Notes under the pieces: generated by a model | Databases searched by the model: none | What the model saw: only the letters and a program-made list of their open reading frames with translations | Told to the model about the DNA's origin: nothing | Source: Hominenteromicrobium gallistercoris | GTDB lineage: Bacteria > Bacillota > Clostridia > Oscillospirales > Acutalibacteraceae | Assembly: GCA_019119145.1 (NCBI GenBank) | Contig: DWXR01000064.1 | Location: 1-34,847 of the forward strand | Length of the DNA stretch: 34,847 nt | Direction: 5' to 3' | Part shown: positions 14,640 through 23,114 of the stretch, piece by piece | How positions within the stretch are numbered: position 1 is the first letter of the stretch | Layout: every line of letters begins with the position of its first letter | Program-made: the position numbers and the translations under genes

Positions 14640-14715
14640 GCTGGTGTAGCTCAGTTGGTAGAGCAGCTGATTTGTAATCAGCAGGTCAGGGGTTCGAGTC
14701 CGTTCACCAGCTCCA
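14640..14715 (+). tRNA. tRNA-Thr (anticodon UGU)
   Basis: 76 bases with encoded CCA. Acceptor GCTGGTG/CACCAGC, discriminator T, D-arm GCTC/GAGC, anticodon stem GCTGA/TCAGC around loop TTTGTAA. The T-stem AGGGG/CCGTT carries a G-G mismatch in its middle pair (14690 with 14702). Its last 18 bases are repeated at 14892-14909. Confidence 0.95.
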
Positions 14716-14730
14716 CAGATAAAGAAATGG

Positions 14731-14754
14731 AAGGCAGCTGCCTTTCGTCTTTTA
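14731..14754 (+). terminator. possible terminator hairpin behind tRNA-Thr
   Basis: The perfect palindrome AAGGCAGCTGCCTT is followed by TCGTCTTTTA. It stands inside the tRNA operon, before tRNA-Tyr. Confidence 0.45.
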
Positions 14755-14773
14755 TACAACCAAGAGTTTGGAT

Positions 14774-14790
14774 ACGGACTCGAACCCTGA
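14774..14790 (-). repeat. inverted copy of the tRNA-Thr T-arm
   Basis: Read on the minus strand, this stretch repeats tRNA-Thr 14686-14703 (TCAGGG, then TTCGAGTCCGT) with one G missing. No full tRNA can be folded around it. Confidence 0.6.
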
Positions 14791-14807
14791 GAGGGTTTTG
14801 TCGTTTG

Positions 14808-14832
14808 GAAAATCTGCCGGTGGCAGATTTTC
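14808..14832. repeat. perfect 11-bp inverted repeat (hairpin)
   Basis: GAAAATCTGCC, loop GGT, GGCAGATTTTC. A very stable hairpin between tRNA-Thr and its duplicated 3' end; there is only a weak A/T flank, so terminator or element-end are both possible. Confidence 0.7.
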
Positions 14833-14891
14833 AGACAAAAACGGCGCGGCGGCTGTGCCGCAAGCCGTGGAGACGCGTGAAGCGCGGCTTC

Positions 14892-14909
14892 GTCCGTTCA
14901 CCAGCTCCA
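14892..14909 (+). repeat. 18-bp direct repeat of the tRNA-Thr 3' end
   Basis: Bases 14892-14909 are identical to 14698-14715, the end of the T-arm, the acceptor strand and CCA of tRNA-Thr. This is the arrangement left by an element integrated at a tRNA 3' end, or by deletion inside a tandem tRNA copy. Only 176 bases lie between the copies and no integrase is present. Confidence 0.75.
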
Positions 14910-14914
14910 TATCC

Positions 14915-14999
14915 GGAGGAGTTCCCGAGTGGCCAAAGGGGGCAGACTGTAAATCTGTTGCGTCTCGCTTCGGTGGTTCGAATCCACCCTCCTCCACCA
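14915..14999 (+). tRNA. tRNA-Tyr (anticodon GUA)
   Basis: 85 bases with encoded CCA and a long class II variable arm. Acceptor GGAGGAG/CTCCTCC, anticodon stem GCAGA/TCTGT around loop CTGTAAA, T-stem GGTGG/CCACC. Confidence 0.97.
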
Positions 15000-15003
15000 T
15001 CAA

Positions 15004-15041
15004 GGACGGCAAGATTGTTTTAATCTTGCCATCCTTTCTTT
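15004..15041 (+). terminator. terminator of the tRNA operon
   Basis: GGACGGCAAGATT pairs with AATCTTGCCATCC (one mismatch), followed by TTTCTTTG, directly after tRNA-Tyr. Confidence 0.85.
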
Positions 15042-15116
15042 GATTTGTCCAACGGACATGAAGAGAGCGGCCTGCAGGCTTCAGCTTTGAAGATCGGAAC
15101 ATATGGGGGTGGGAAT

Positions 15117-15893
15117 ATGAAATCGAAACGCATTCGAATCATAGCTGTTTTGGTATCTGCGGCGCTCATTTTGGCGGGGACCGCGGCTTTGCTCATTTAT
15201 CACGGCGTGATTTTGCTCAATAATCCGTCGGAAACGGAATATCCCATGCGGGGTGTGGATGTTTCCTCTTATCAGGGGGAGATCGACTGGGGCGTCCTCT
15301 CCGCGCAGGATCTGGATTTTGCCTTTATAAAAGCCACGGAAGGGAGCTCCATGGTAGATCCCTGCTTTGCCTACAATTTTTCGGAAGCGCAAAAATACGA
15401 TATTTCGGTCGGCGCCTATCATTTCTTCAGCTACGACAGTCCGGGCGTGACGCAGGCGGAGAATTTCATCGATGCGGTAGCGCCTTTTGCGGGGATGCTG
15501 CCGCCGGTTGTCGACCTGGAATTTTACGGAGACAAGATGAAAAATCCGCCGGACAGGAAATCGGTTGCACGTGAGCTGAACGATATGCTGTCCGCTTTGG
15601 AGGCGCATTACGGCTTGAAGCCTGTGATTTATGCGACCGAAAAATCGTATGACCTCTACCTTTCCGGCGCGTATGAAGAATACGATATCTGGATCCGGAA
15701 CGTGCTGACAGAGCCGAATCTGTCCGACGGCCGGGCGTGGACGTTCTGGCAGTACACGAACCGCGACAGGCTTCCGGGCTACGATGGAGAGGAACGGTTC
15801 ATAGACGTCAATGTCTTTAACGGAAACCGGGAGGCATTTCAACAGTATCCGAGATATGGCTCGAACGGGGGAGAAGCGCAGCGCCTGCCGTGA
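15117..15893 (+). CDS. GH25-family lysozyme-like muramidase, membrane-anchored
   Basis: 258 aa from ATG 15117 with GGGGGTGGG upstream. Residues 7-30 are a single hydrophobic anchor or signal peptide behind a Lys/Arg-rich start, so the catalytic domain is outside the membrane. GH25 signatures: GVDVSSYQG (Asp48), FAFIKATEG, GAYHFFSYD, and VVDLEFYGD with the catalytic acidic pair Asp133 and Glu135; WTFWQYTNR closes the barrel. GH25 enzymes cut the MurNAc-GlcNAc bond of peptidoglycan. GC content is lower than that of the flanking housekeeping genes, and the gene sits directly behind the tRNA cluster. It could be a cell-wall remodelling enzyme or a cargo gene of a lost element. Confidence 0.92.
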   Translation: MKSKRIRIIAVLVSAALILAGTAALLIYHGVILLNNPSETEYPMRGVDVSSYQGEIDWGVLSAQDLDFAFIKATEGSSMVDPCFAYNFSEAQKYDISVGAYHFFSYDSPGVTQAENFIDAVAPFAGMLPPVVDLEFYGDKMKNPPDRKSVARELNDMLSALEAHYGLKPVIYATEKSYDLYLSGAYEEYDIWIRNVLTEPNLSDGRAWTFWQYTNRDRLPGYDGEERFIDVNVFNGNREAFQQYPRYGSNGGEAQRLP

Positions 15894-16017
15894 GATTTTT
15901 CGGTTAAGCACAAAAAGCGCAGCCAACCAGGCCGCTCAGCGTTTCGTTTTGAAACGGCGGCAGTCCATGCGGGTATTGGATGTGTTTTAGTCCGGCGCGC
16001 GTGCGCTGGGGGTGGCT

Positions 16018-16281
16018 TCAGCGGTTTTCGTCTTCGATCTGCTCAAGCAGGGCGGACAGGCGGGATAGGAAAGCATTCCGGTCCGGGCAGCACCGGAAGA
16101 GAAAGAGCAGGAAGGTTACGGTGCCGCAGCAGGATTTTCCGCTTTCCAGACCGGCGTAGTTGCGCGGGCTCATCAGCAGGCGCGCCGCCATCTGCTCCTG
16201 TGTAATGCCCAGCGTGGCTCTGGTTTCGAGCAATACGCTCCGGAAATAATTCCTAAATTCGGAATAAATACAGCTTCTCAC
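16018..16281 (-). CDS. small XRE-family HTH transcriptional regulator
   Basis: 87 aa from a GTG at 16281 with AAAGGA eight bases upstream. Residues about 22-50 (LGITQEQMAARLLMSPRNY, then AGLESGKS) are a clear lambda-repressor-type helix-turn-helix. The rest, with a Cys-Cys pair and FLLFLFRCCPD, resembles a small Firmicutes family whose function is not known. The inverted repeat 20 bases upstream is a candidate autoregulatory operator. It has no linked target gene on its strand. Confidence 0.82.
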   Translation of the reverse strand: MRSCIYSEFRNYFRSVLLETRATLGITQEQMAARLLMSPRNYAGLESGKSCCGTVTFLLFLFRCCPDRNAFLSRLSALLEQIEDENR

Positions 16282-16300
16282 GGGGATCGTCCTTTCTTTA

Positions 16301-16320
16301 TAGAATTCATAAAAATTCTA
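16301..16320. promoter_or_regulatory. candidate operator of the XRE regulator
   Basis: TAGAATT, six bases, AATTCTA: a perfect 7-bp inverted repeat 19 bases upstream of the regulator's GTG, overlapping its likely promoter. Confidence 0.5.
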
Positions 16321-16709
16321 CAAAGAAAATGCAGATTACACCATGGGGGAATCCTGTGAGAATATTCGGCGGAAGCGGATAACTGCGCGGAATTTGCCGT
16401 TCGATTATCTGGGTGTGTTTTTAAATAAATGAATGATGTGAAGATGGGAGATTGTTCGGTTATTCAAAAATAGGCCTTGAAAGAGAGCGATGGTTGAAAA
16501 ATAAATTCAAAAGCCTGTACTTATAAGGAGGCGACAAAACCGGGGACGAAGCATATCGGCTTCGTTCCCGGTTTCAGCTTTTATTTAAATTATCATTTTC
16601 AGTGTTTATTTTCATCGAAAGAAAATCAAGAATAGGAGGCTTTCAAACCGCTTTCTGCGCGGTCTGCCGGCTCCTGTGTGAATTTGAGAAATGAAAACGC
16701 GGCGGCGCG
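16321..16709. other. 389-base AT-rich non-coding region
   Basis: No ORF with a supported start. It contains an orphan ribosome-site-like AAGGAGG (16525-16531) with no start codon at a suitable distance, and one strong hairpin (separate entry). It could hold a small RNA or the relic of a lost gene. Confidence 0.4.
16537..16585. terminator. strong hairpin, probably a terminator
   Basis: AAACCGGGGACGAAGC pairs with GCTTCGTTCCCGGTTT around loop ATATCG (one mismatch). A T-rich tail follows on the plus strand, and GGTTTTG follows on the minus strand, where it would end the transcript of the C26 gene. Confidence 0.7.
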
Positions 16710-17363
16710 TCATGTATCCGGAACCAGCGCGAGAAAGGATTCGAAAATCTTCCGCCCGTCGACGGTGTCCGGGCGGCGGTGCGCAAAGCCCATGCGCTCG
16801 GGATGGAACTGCACGCCGATCACAAGGCCGTTTTCATGGATGAACCCCTCGTTGATCCCGTCGGCGCTGACGCAGGTTTCGAGCAGGCCGCGCCCCAGCC
16901 TTCCGGCGGCCTGATGGTGCGCGCTGTTCACGCAGAACCGCTCACCGTACAGCCCCTGCAGGAACGGGTGGCCGGCGCGCACCGGATGCACGTTGTCGCC
17001 CGCCTCGCCGAGCGCGACGTGGCGCGCCGGATCGGGAACATCCTGAATCAGGTCGCCGCCGAACGCGACGTTGAGCACCTGATGCCCGCGGCAGATGCCG
17101 AGGATCGGCCGCCCGAACGCAAAGAAGCAGCGGATGAGCGCGAGCTCGTCGCGGTCGCGGCTGTCGTCGATGCCGCGGCTCGCCGTGTTTTCCTGCCCGT
17201 AGAGGGCGGGGTTCACATCGGCGCCGCCGGGCAGGAGCAGGCCGCCGCAGCGCTCGGCGTCGGCGGGGTCCATGGAGAGCACGGGCTCCGCGCCGCAGGC
17301 GGCGAGTGCGGCCGTGTAGTTGGCGAAATCACCGCGATTGCCGCGGATAAAAACGGTCTTCAT
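16710..17363 (-). CDS. class I glutamine amidotransferase-like hydrolase (peptidase C26, PuuD-like)
   Basis: 217 aa from ATG 17363 with AAAGGATG upstream. The GATase I triad is visible: nucleophile Cys91 in GICRGHQ, and His/Glu in GVQFHPE near the C terminus; LLLPGGADVNP is the typical strand-2 motif of the gamma-glutamyl-GABA hydrolase group. Free-standing members hydrolyse gamma-glutamyl amides such as gamma-glutamyl-GABA. No polyamine pathway gene is nearby, so the physiological substrate is open. The gene is divergent from the VanY-like carboxypeptidase. Confidence 0.9.
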   Translation of the reverse strand: MKTVFIRGNRGDFANYTAALAACGAEPVLSMDPADAERCGGLLLPGGADVNPALYGQENTASRGIDDSRDRDELALIRCFFAFGRPILGICRGHQVLNVAFGGDLIQDVPDPARHVALGEAGDNVHPVRAGHPFLQGLYGERFCVNSAHHQAAGRLGRGLLETCVSADGINEGFIHENGLVIGVQFHPERMGFAHRRPDTVDGRKIFESFLALVPDT

Positions 17364-17490
17364 CAAATCATCCTTTCTGCTGGATTTTCGGCGTGCGTGC
17401 GCAGCATTTTGCGGCGTATCGGCGGGCCGCGGCAAACGGTGCCGCACGCTGCCGATTCCGGGAGAATCTCTGTGCATGCCGTCTGAAAAT

Positions 17491-17519
17491 TTGCAAAAAA
17501 ATTGCGTTTCCGGTATAGA
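17491..17519 (+). promoter_or_regulatory. possible promoter of the carboxypeptidase gene
   Basis: TTGCAA (17491-17496), 17 bases, TATAGA (17514-17519). Confidence 0.45.
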
Positions 17520-17521
17520 AT

Positions 17522-17551
17522 AGTATAGCACCGGTGTGGTATACTTTTCAA
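17522..17551 (-). promoter_or_regulatory. possible promoter of the C26 hydrolase gene
   Basis: Minus-strand TTGAAA (17551-17546), 18 bases, TATACT (17527-17522). It faces the plus-strand promoter with the two -10 boxes only two bases apart, so the two could interfere. Confidence 0.45.
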
Positions 17552-17654
17552 TACAGGCTTGCGGGTCAGGCGCACGGTGCCCTGCCCGCATCTGAAAGAC
17601 GCCGAACCGGTCCGGAGCAAAGCCGGGCGGCTCGTGAAAGGGTGGGGCATTCAG

Positions 17655-18542
17655 GTGGAACCGGGACGCAGAGCTCCCGCGCCGCGCAGAACGCGGCGCA
17701 CGGGGAGACGGAAAAGAGCAAACCGCTGGACAAGGAGAATTTATGCCGTTGTGCGCCGCAGACAGGCGGTGACGGTGCTGTCGGCCGCGTTCTGCGTGCT
17801 GATCGCACTGGTGATCACGGCGGTGCTCGCCGTGCCGCATGCCGGCGAAGCGCCGGTGGAGGCCGCAGCGTCCGCAGAGCCGGAGCCGACCGCGACGCCT
17901 GCGCCGGTGGAAAGCGCCGAGGCGTCGGAACCTCCGACATCGGCGGCCGAGGCGGTCATCGACGAAAACTACGTGCAGCTGGATGACTGGCAGCTTGTGC
18001 TCGTCAACGATACGGTTCCGCTGCCGGATGATTTTGTGGTCACGCCGCAGCTGTACGACGGCGTGCAGATCAACTCCAGAATGTACACGGCGCTGCGCGA
18101 TCTGCTCCGCGACGCGTCGGACGCCGGCGTCAGCCTCTGGGTGGCCTCGGCGTACCGGAGCGTGGAGGAGCAGGAGCGGATCCTCGAAAACGCCATCCAG
18201 AACCGCATGAACGATTACGGCATGACGCGCGAGGAGGCGGAGGAAAACGCGCTGCTGACGATCCAGAAGCCGGGGCACAGCGAGCACCACACGGGTCTCG
18301 CTGTCGACTTCAACAACGTGGCGCGCGATTTTGAGAACACGGACGCCTATGCGTGGCTGATGGAAAACGCAGAAAAATACGGCTTTGTGGAACGGTACCC
18401 GGCGGACAAGGAGGAGATCACCGGCATCGACTACGAGTGCTGGCACTTCCGGTATGTGGGGCGCGACAACGCCGCCGCGATGAACGAACTCGGCATGTGT
18501 CTTGAGGAGTATGTGCTCTATTTAAAGAACCAGCAGGCATAA
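17655..18542 (+). CDS. D-alanyl-D-alanine carboxypeptidase, VanY/M15B family, membrane-anchored
   Basis: 295 aa from a GTG at 17655 that has GGGTGGGG eight bases before it; the frame is also open back to a TTG at 17559 without a ribosome site. A very Arg-rich cytoplasmic start (about 1-37) is followed by one membrane segment (about 38-60), a Pro/Ala/Glu-rich linker, then the peptidase domain. The M15 zinc site is seen as GHSEHHTGLAVDF and ECWHFRYVG, with ASAYRS as the VanY substrate motif. Such enzymes remove the terminal D-Ala of peptidoglycan stem peptides outside the membrane. No vanR/S/H/A genes are present, so this is a housekeeping wall enzyme rather than a resistance gene. Confidence 0.93.
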   Translation: MEPGRRAPAPRRTRRTGRRKRANRWTRRIYAVVRRRQAVTVLSAAFCVLIALVITAVLAVPHAGEAPVEAAASAEPEPTATPAPVESAEASEPPTSAAEAVIDENYVQLDDWQLVLVNDTVPLPDDFVVTPQLYDGVQINSRMYTALRDLLRDASDAGVSLWVASAYRSVEEQERILENAIQNRMNDYGMTREEAEENALLTIQKPGHSEHHTGLAVDFNNVARDFENTDAYAWLMENAEKYGFVERYPADKEEITGIDYECWHFRYVGRDNAAAMNELGMCLEEYVLYLKNQQA

Positions 18543-18546
18543 ACGC

Positions 18547-18587
18547 GGGGGAAAGGCGCAGGAAACGCGCTTTTCCCCATTTTTTTA
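18547..18587 (+). terminator. terminator of the carboxypeptidase gene
   Basis: GGGGAAAGGCGC and GCGCTTTTCCCC form a 12-base stem with one mismatch, followed by ATTTTTTTA. Confidence 0.85.
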
Positions 18588-18616
18588 TTGCAAATTCCGC
18601 CCTGCGGAGATATAAT
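18588..18616 (+). promoter_or_regulatory. promoter of gltX-glnS
   Basis: TTGCAA (18588-18593), 17 bases, perfect TATAAT (18611-18616). The leader to the gltX ATG is about 35 bases, too short for a T-box. Confidence 0.65.
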
Positions 18617-18657
18617 AAACTCTAACATTTGGTATTCTGACAGGATTGGTGATTTTT

Positions 18658-20109
18658 ATGGTACGCACACGCTTTGCGCCGAGCCCGACCGGCTTCATGC
18701 ACGTCGGCAATCTCCGGACGGCGCTGTACGAGTATCTCGTCGCAAAATCGCAGGGCGGCACCTTTGTGCTGCGCATTGAGGACACGGACCAGGAGCGCTA
18801 TGTGGAGGGCGCGACCGACGTGATCTACCGCACGCTGCAGCAGGTCGGCCTCAAGCACGACGAAGGCCCCGACGTCGGCGGCGCATACGGCCCGTATATC
18901 CAGAGCGAGCGCAAGGATCTTTACAAGCCCTACGCGGAGCAGCTCGTCCGGGAGGGCAAGGCGTACTACTGCTTCTGCACGAAGGAGCGGCTGGAGTCGA
19001 TCCACGCGGCGGACTCCTTCGGCGGCTACGACCGCCACTGCCGCGACCTGCCCGCCGAGGAGGTGCAGCGGCTGCTCGACGCCGGCACGCCGTACGTCAT
19101 CCGCCAGAAAATGCCGCTCGACGGCGCGACCTCGTTTGAGGACGCGGTGTACGGCACGATCACGATCGAGAACAAGGAGATCGAGGACCAGATCCTGCTG
19201 AAGTCGGACGGCTACCCGACGTACAATTTCGCAAACGTCATCGACGACCACCTGATGCACATCACGCACGTCGTGCGCGGCTGCGAGTACCTGACCTCGA
19301 CGCCGAAGTACAACCTGCTTTACGAGGCGTTCGGCTGGGAGAAGCCGACCTACGTGCATCTGCCGCTGATCATGGGCAAGAACGAGGACGGCTCCGTCTC
19401 GAAGCTCTCGAAGCGCCACGGCTCGACGAGCTTCCAGGGCCTGCTCGACGAGGGCTACCTCGCCCCGGTCATCACAAACTACATCGCGCTGCTCGGCTGG
19501 TGCCCGAAGGACAACCAGGAGATCTTCACGCTCGAGGAGCTCGAAAAGGCGTTCTCGATCGACGGCATCAGCAAGTCTCCGGCCGTTTTCGACTACGACA
19601 AGCTGCTGTGGTTCAACGGCGAATACATCCGCAGCATGGACGCGGAGACGTTCCGCGAAAACGCGATGCCGTATTACCGCGCGGTGTTCGGCGATGCGGA
19701 AAAGCCGTGGGCCGTGCTCGACGCGATTCTGCAGCCGCGCATCTCGAAGTTCAACGAGATCCCGGCGCTGCTCGCGTTCTTTAAGGAACTGCCCGACTAT
19801 GCGGCCGACCTCTTCGTAAACAAGAAGCGCAAGACGAACCTCGAAAATTCCCCGGAAATGCTGAAGGCGGCGATGGAGACGCTCGGGCAGCTCGGCGACT
19901 GGCAGATCGACGCGATCCACGACGCGCTGATCGGCCTCGCGCAGCAGCTCGGGGTCAAGAACGGCACGCTGCTCTGGCCGGTGCGCATTGCGGCGGCGGG
20001 CCAGACCGTTACGCCCGGCGGCGCGATGGAGATCCTCGCGGTGCTCGGCCGGGAGGAGGCGCTGCGCCGTCTTGCGGCGGGCCTCGAAAAACTGAACGCA
20101 GCCCGATAA
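18658..20109 (+). CDS. gltX: glutamyl-tRNA synthetase
   Basis: 483 aa, the normal bacterial GluRS length. It charges tRNA-Glu with glutamate. Class I signatures: APSPTGFMHVGN (HIGH-type motif at 15-18), LRIEDTDQERY, and the KMSKS-type KLSKR at 249-253. The C-terminal third (about 320-483) is the anticodon-binding helical region. ATG 18658 was chosen because MVRTRFAPSPTG is the canonical start; in-frame TTG 18646 and GTG 18649 sit too close to the weak AGGA site. Followed after 24 bases by glnS, so this GluRS probably need not charge tRNA-Gln. Confidence 0.97.
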   Translation: MVRTRFAPSPTGFMHVGNLRTALYEYLVAKSQGGTFVLRIEDTDQERYVEGATDVIYRTLQQVGLKHDEGPDVGGAYGPYIQSERKDLYKPYAEQLVREGKAYYCFCTKERLESIHAADSFGGYDRHCRDLPAEEVQRLLDAGTPYVIRQKMPLDGATSFEDAVYGTITIENKEIEDQILLKSDGYPTYNFANVIDDHLMHITHVVRGCEYLTSTPKYNLLYEAFGWEKPTYVHLPLIMGKNEDGSVSKLSKRHGSTSFQGLLDEGYLAPVITNYIALLGWCPKDNQEIFTLEELEKAFSIDGISKSPAVFDYDKLLWFNGEYIRSMDAETFRENAMPYYRAVFGDAEKPWAVLDAILQPRISKFNEIPALLAFFKELPDYAADLFVNKKRKTNLENSPEMLKAAMETLGQLGDWQIDAIHDALIGLAQQLGVKNGTLLWPVRIAAAGQTVTPGGAMEILAVLGREEALRRLAAGLEKLNAAR

Positions 20110-20133
20110 TGCTTGAAAGGTACGGTTACAAAT

Positions 20134-21819
<1,686 letters not shown>

Positions 21820-21860
21820 GCGTTTTCACCTGCATGGCCGCGCGGCCAATGCGGAAAACG
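21820..21860 (+). repeat. long imperfect hairpin directly after glnS
   Basis: GCGTTTTC/GAAAACGC, GCAT/ATGC and GGCC/GGCC stack into one interrupted hairpin that starts on the base after the stop codon. There is no T tract; it may stabilise the mRNA 3' end. Confidence 0.55.
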
Positions 21861-21887
21861 CCGATTATTCAGATCGATTTGCGTGGG

Positions 21888-21915
21888 GGGCCGCAGTTTG
21901 CGGCCCTTTGCTTTT
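21888..21915 (+). terminator. terminator of gltX-glnS
   Basis: GGGCCGC, loop AGTTT, GCGGCCC, then TTTGCTTTT. Confidence 0.8.
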
Positions 21916-21945
21916 GATTAATTGTCACCCTAAATAAAAAACAGG

Positions 21946-21974
21946 TTGACGAATCGCGCGGGCTGTGGTAAACT
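21946..21974 (+). promoter_or_regulatory. promoter of birA-bioY
   Basis: TTGACG (21946-21951), 17 bases, TAAACT (21969-21974). Confidence 0.6.
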
Positions 21975-22027
21975 GGAGACGAAAATTTTCAAAACGCCGG
22001 TGCGGAAAGCATCGGGGAGGACGGATT

Positions 22028-23005
22028 ATGCGCATACAGGATGCAGTTTTGGACTATCTGAACAGGAACCGCGGCAGTTACGTTTCGGGCGAGGAGATTG
22101 CCGCCTCGCTCGGCGTGACGCGCAACGCGGTCTGGAAGGCGATCCGGAAGCTCGAGGCGAACGGGCACCGGATCGACGCCGTGCCGAAGCGCGGCTACGC
22201 GCTGAGCGCCGACAGCGACGTGCTCTCTGCGGGGAGCGTTTCGCGGTATCTGACGACGGATTTCCCCGTGCGGCTCGACGTGCGCCGCGCCGTGACCTCA
22301 ACGAACACCCTTTTGAAGGCCGAGGCGGAGCAGGGCGCACAGGAGGGGCTCGTGCTGATCGCCGAAGCCCAGACGGCGGGCAAGGGGCGCCTCGGGCGGC
22401 AGTTCCAGTCGCCGGCCGGCACGGGCGTCTATTTCAGCTTTCTGCTGCGCCCGACCTGCACGGCCGAACGCTCGCTGTTCATCACGACGGCGGCGGCGGT
22501 CGCCGTGTGCCGGGCGATCGAGGACGTGACGGCGCTGCATCCGCAGATCAAGTGGGTGAACGACGTTTACCTGAACGGCAGGAAGGTCTGCGGTATTCTG
22601 ACCGAGGCCGCGATCGACTTTGAAAGCGGCGGCCTCAACTGGGCCGTGCTCGGCATCGGCATCAACATCGCGGAGCCGGCGGGCGGCTTCCCGGAGGAGA
22701 TCCGGAACACGGCGGGCGCGCTGTTCAGCGGGCCGTGCCCGGTCGAAATGCGCAGCAGGCTGGCCGCCGCCGTGATCGACCGCTTCTTCGAGCTGTACGG
22801 GGATTTGGAAACGGGCGGATTCATCGACGAGTACAGGCGCCGCTCCTTCCTGACCGGGCGCGCGATCCATTTCTCGCTCGGAAACGCGGTGTACCACGGC
22901 GTCGTGACCGGGATTTCCGACGAGGCGCACCTGCTGGTCCGGCTGGACAGCGGCGAGGAACGCGCGTTTTCTGCCGGCGAAGTACAGATTCACAAGGGCT
23001 TTTGA
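22028..23005 (+). CDS. birA: bifunctional biotin-protein ligase / biotin repressor BirA
   Basis: 325 aa from ATG 22028 with GGGGAGG upstream. The N-terminal winged helix (about 1-65, EEIAASLGVTRNAVWKAIRKL) marks the DNA-binding class II BirA. The ligase domain has QTAGKGRLGRQF (biotinyl-AMP loop, normally GRGRxGR; here GKGRLGR), GVYFSFLLRP, IKWVNDVYLNGRKVCGILTEA and GIGINI; the C-terminal SH3-like cap is about 275-325. It activates biotin and attaches it to carboxylase subunits, and with biotinyl-AMP represses biotin genes. bioY lies 109 bases downstream on the same strand, which fits biotin-responsive control. Confidence 0.96.
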   Translation: MRIQDAVLDYLNRNRGSYVSGEEIAASLGVTRNAVWKAIRKLEANGHRIDAVPKRGYALSADSDVLSAGSVSRYLTTDFPVRLDVRRAVTSTNTLLKAEAEQGAQEGLVLIAEAQTAGKGRLGRQFQSPAGTGVYFSFLLRPTCTAERSLFITTAAAVAVCRAIEDVTALHPQIKWVNDVYLNGRKVCGILTEAAIDFESGGLNWAVLGIGINIAEPAGGFPEEIRNTAGALFSGPCPVEMRSRLAAAVIDRFFELYGDLETGGFIDEYRRRSFLTGRAIHFSLGNAVYHGVVTGISDEAHLLVRLDSGEERAFSAGEVQIHKGF

Positions 23006-23027
23006 CCGGCGGCGCGCGCTGCGGTCG

Positions 23028-23085
23028 TTTTCCCGCCGGGCTTCCGCTTTGTGCGATTTTTCCGCCGGGCTTTTGCGCCGTGCGG
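23028..23085 (+). repeat. 29-bp tandem repeat, two copies
   Basis: 23028-23056 and 23057-23085 match at about 22 of 29 positions with an identical core CCGCCGGGCTT. It fills the gap between birA and bioY. Confidence 0.6.
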
Positions 23086-23114
23086 GCAGGATTTAAAATA
23101 AGGGGGATGAAGTG

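Noticed and set aside
14547..14759. Minus-strand ORF over tRNA-Lys and tRNA-Thr containing ERTRTPDLL-like sequence
   Set aside because: This is the well-known spurious protein produced by translating antisense tRNA genes.
17655..18542. Vancomycin-resistance vanY
   Set aside because: No van regulatory or ligase genes are nearby; such carboxypeptidases are common housekeeping wall enzymes.
23028..23085. CRISPR repeats
   Set aside because: Only two directly adjacent imperfect copies without spacers.
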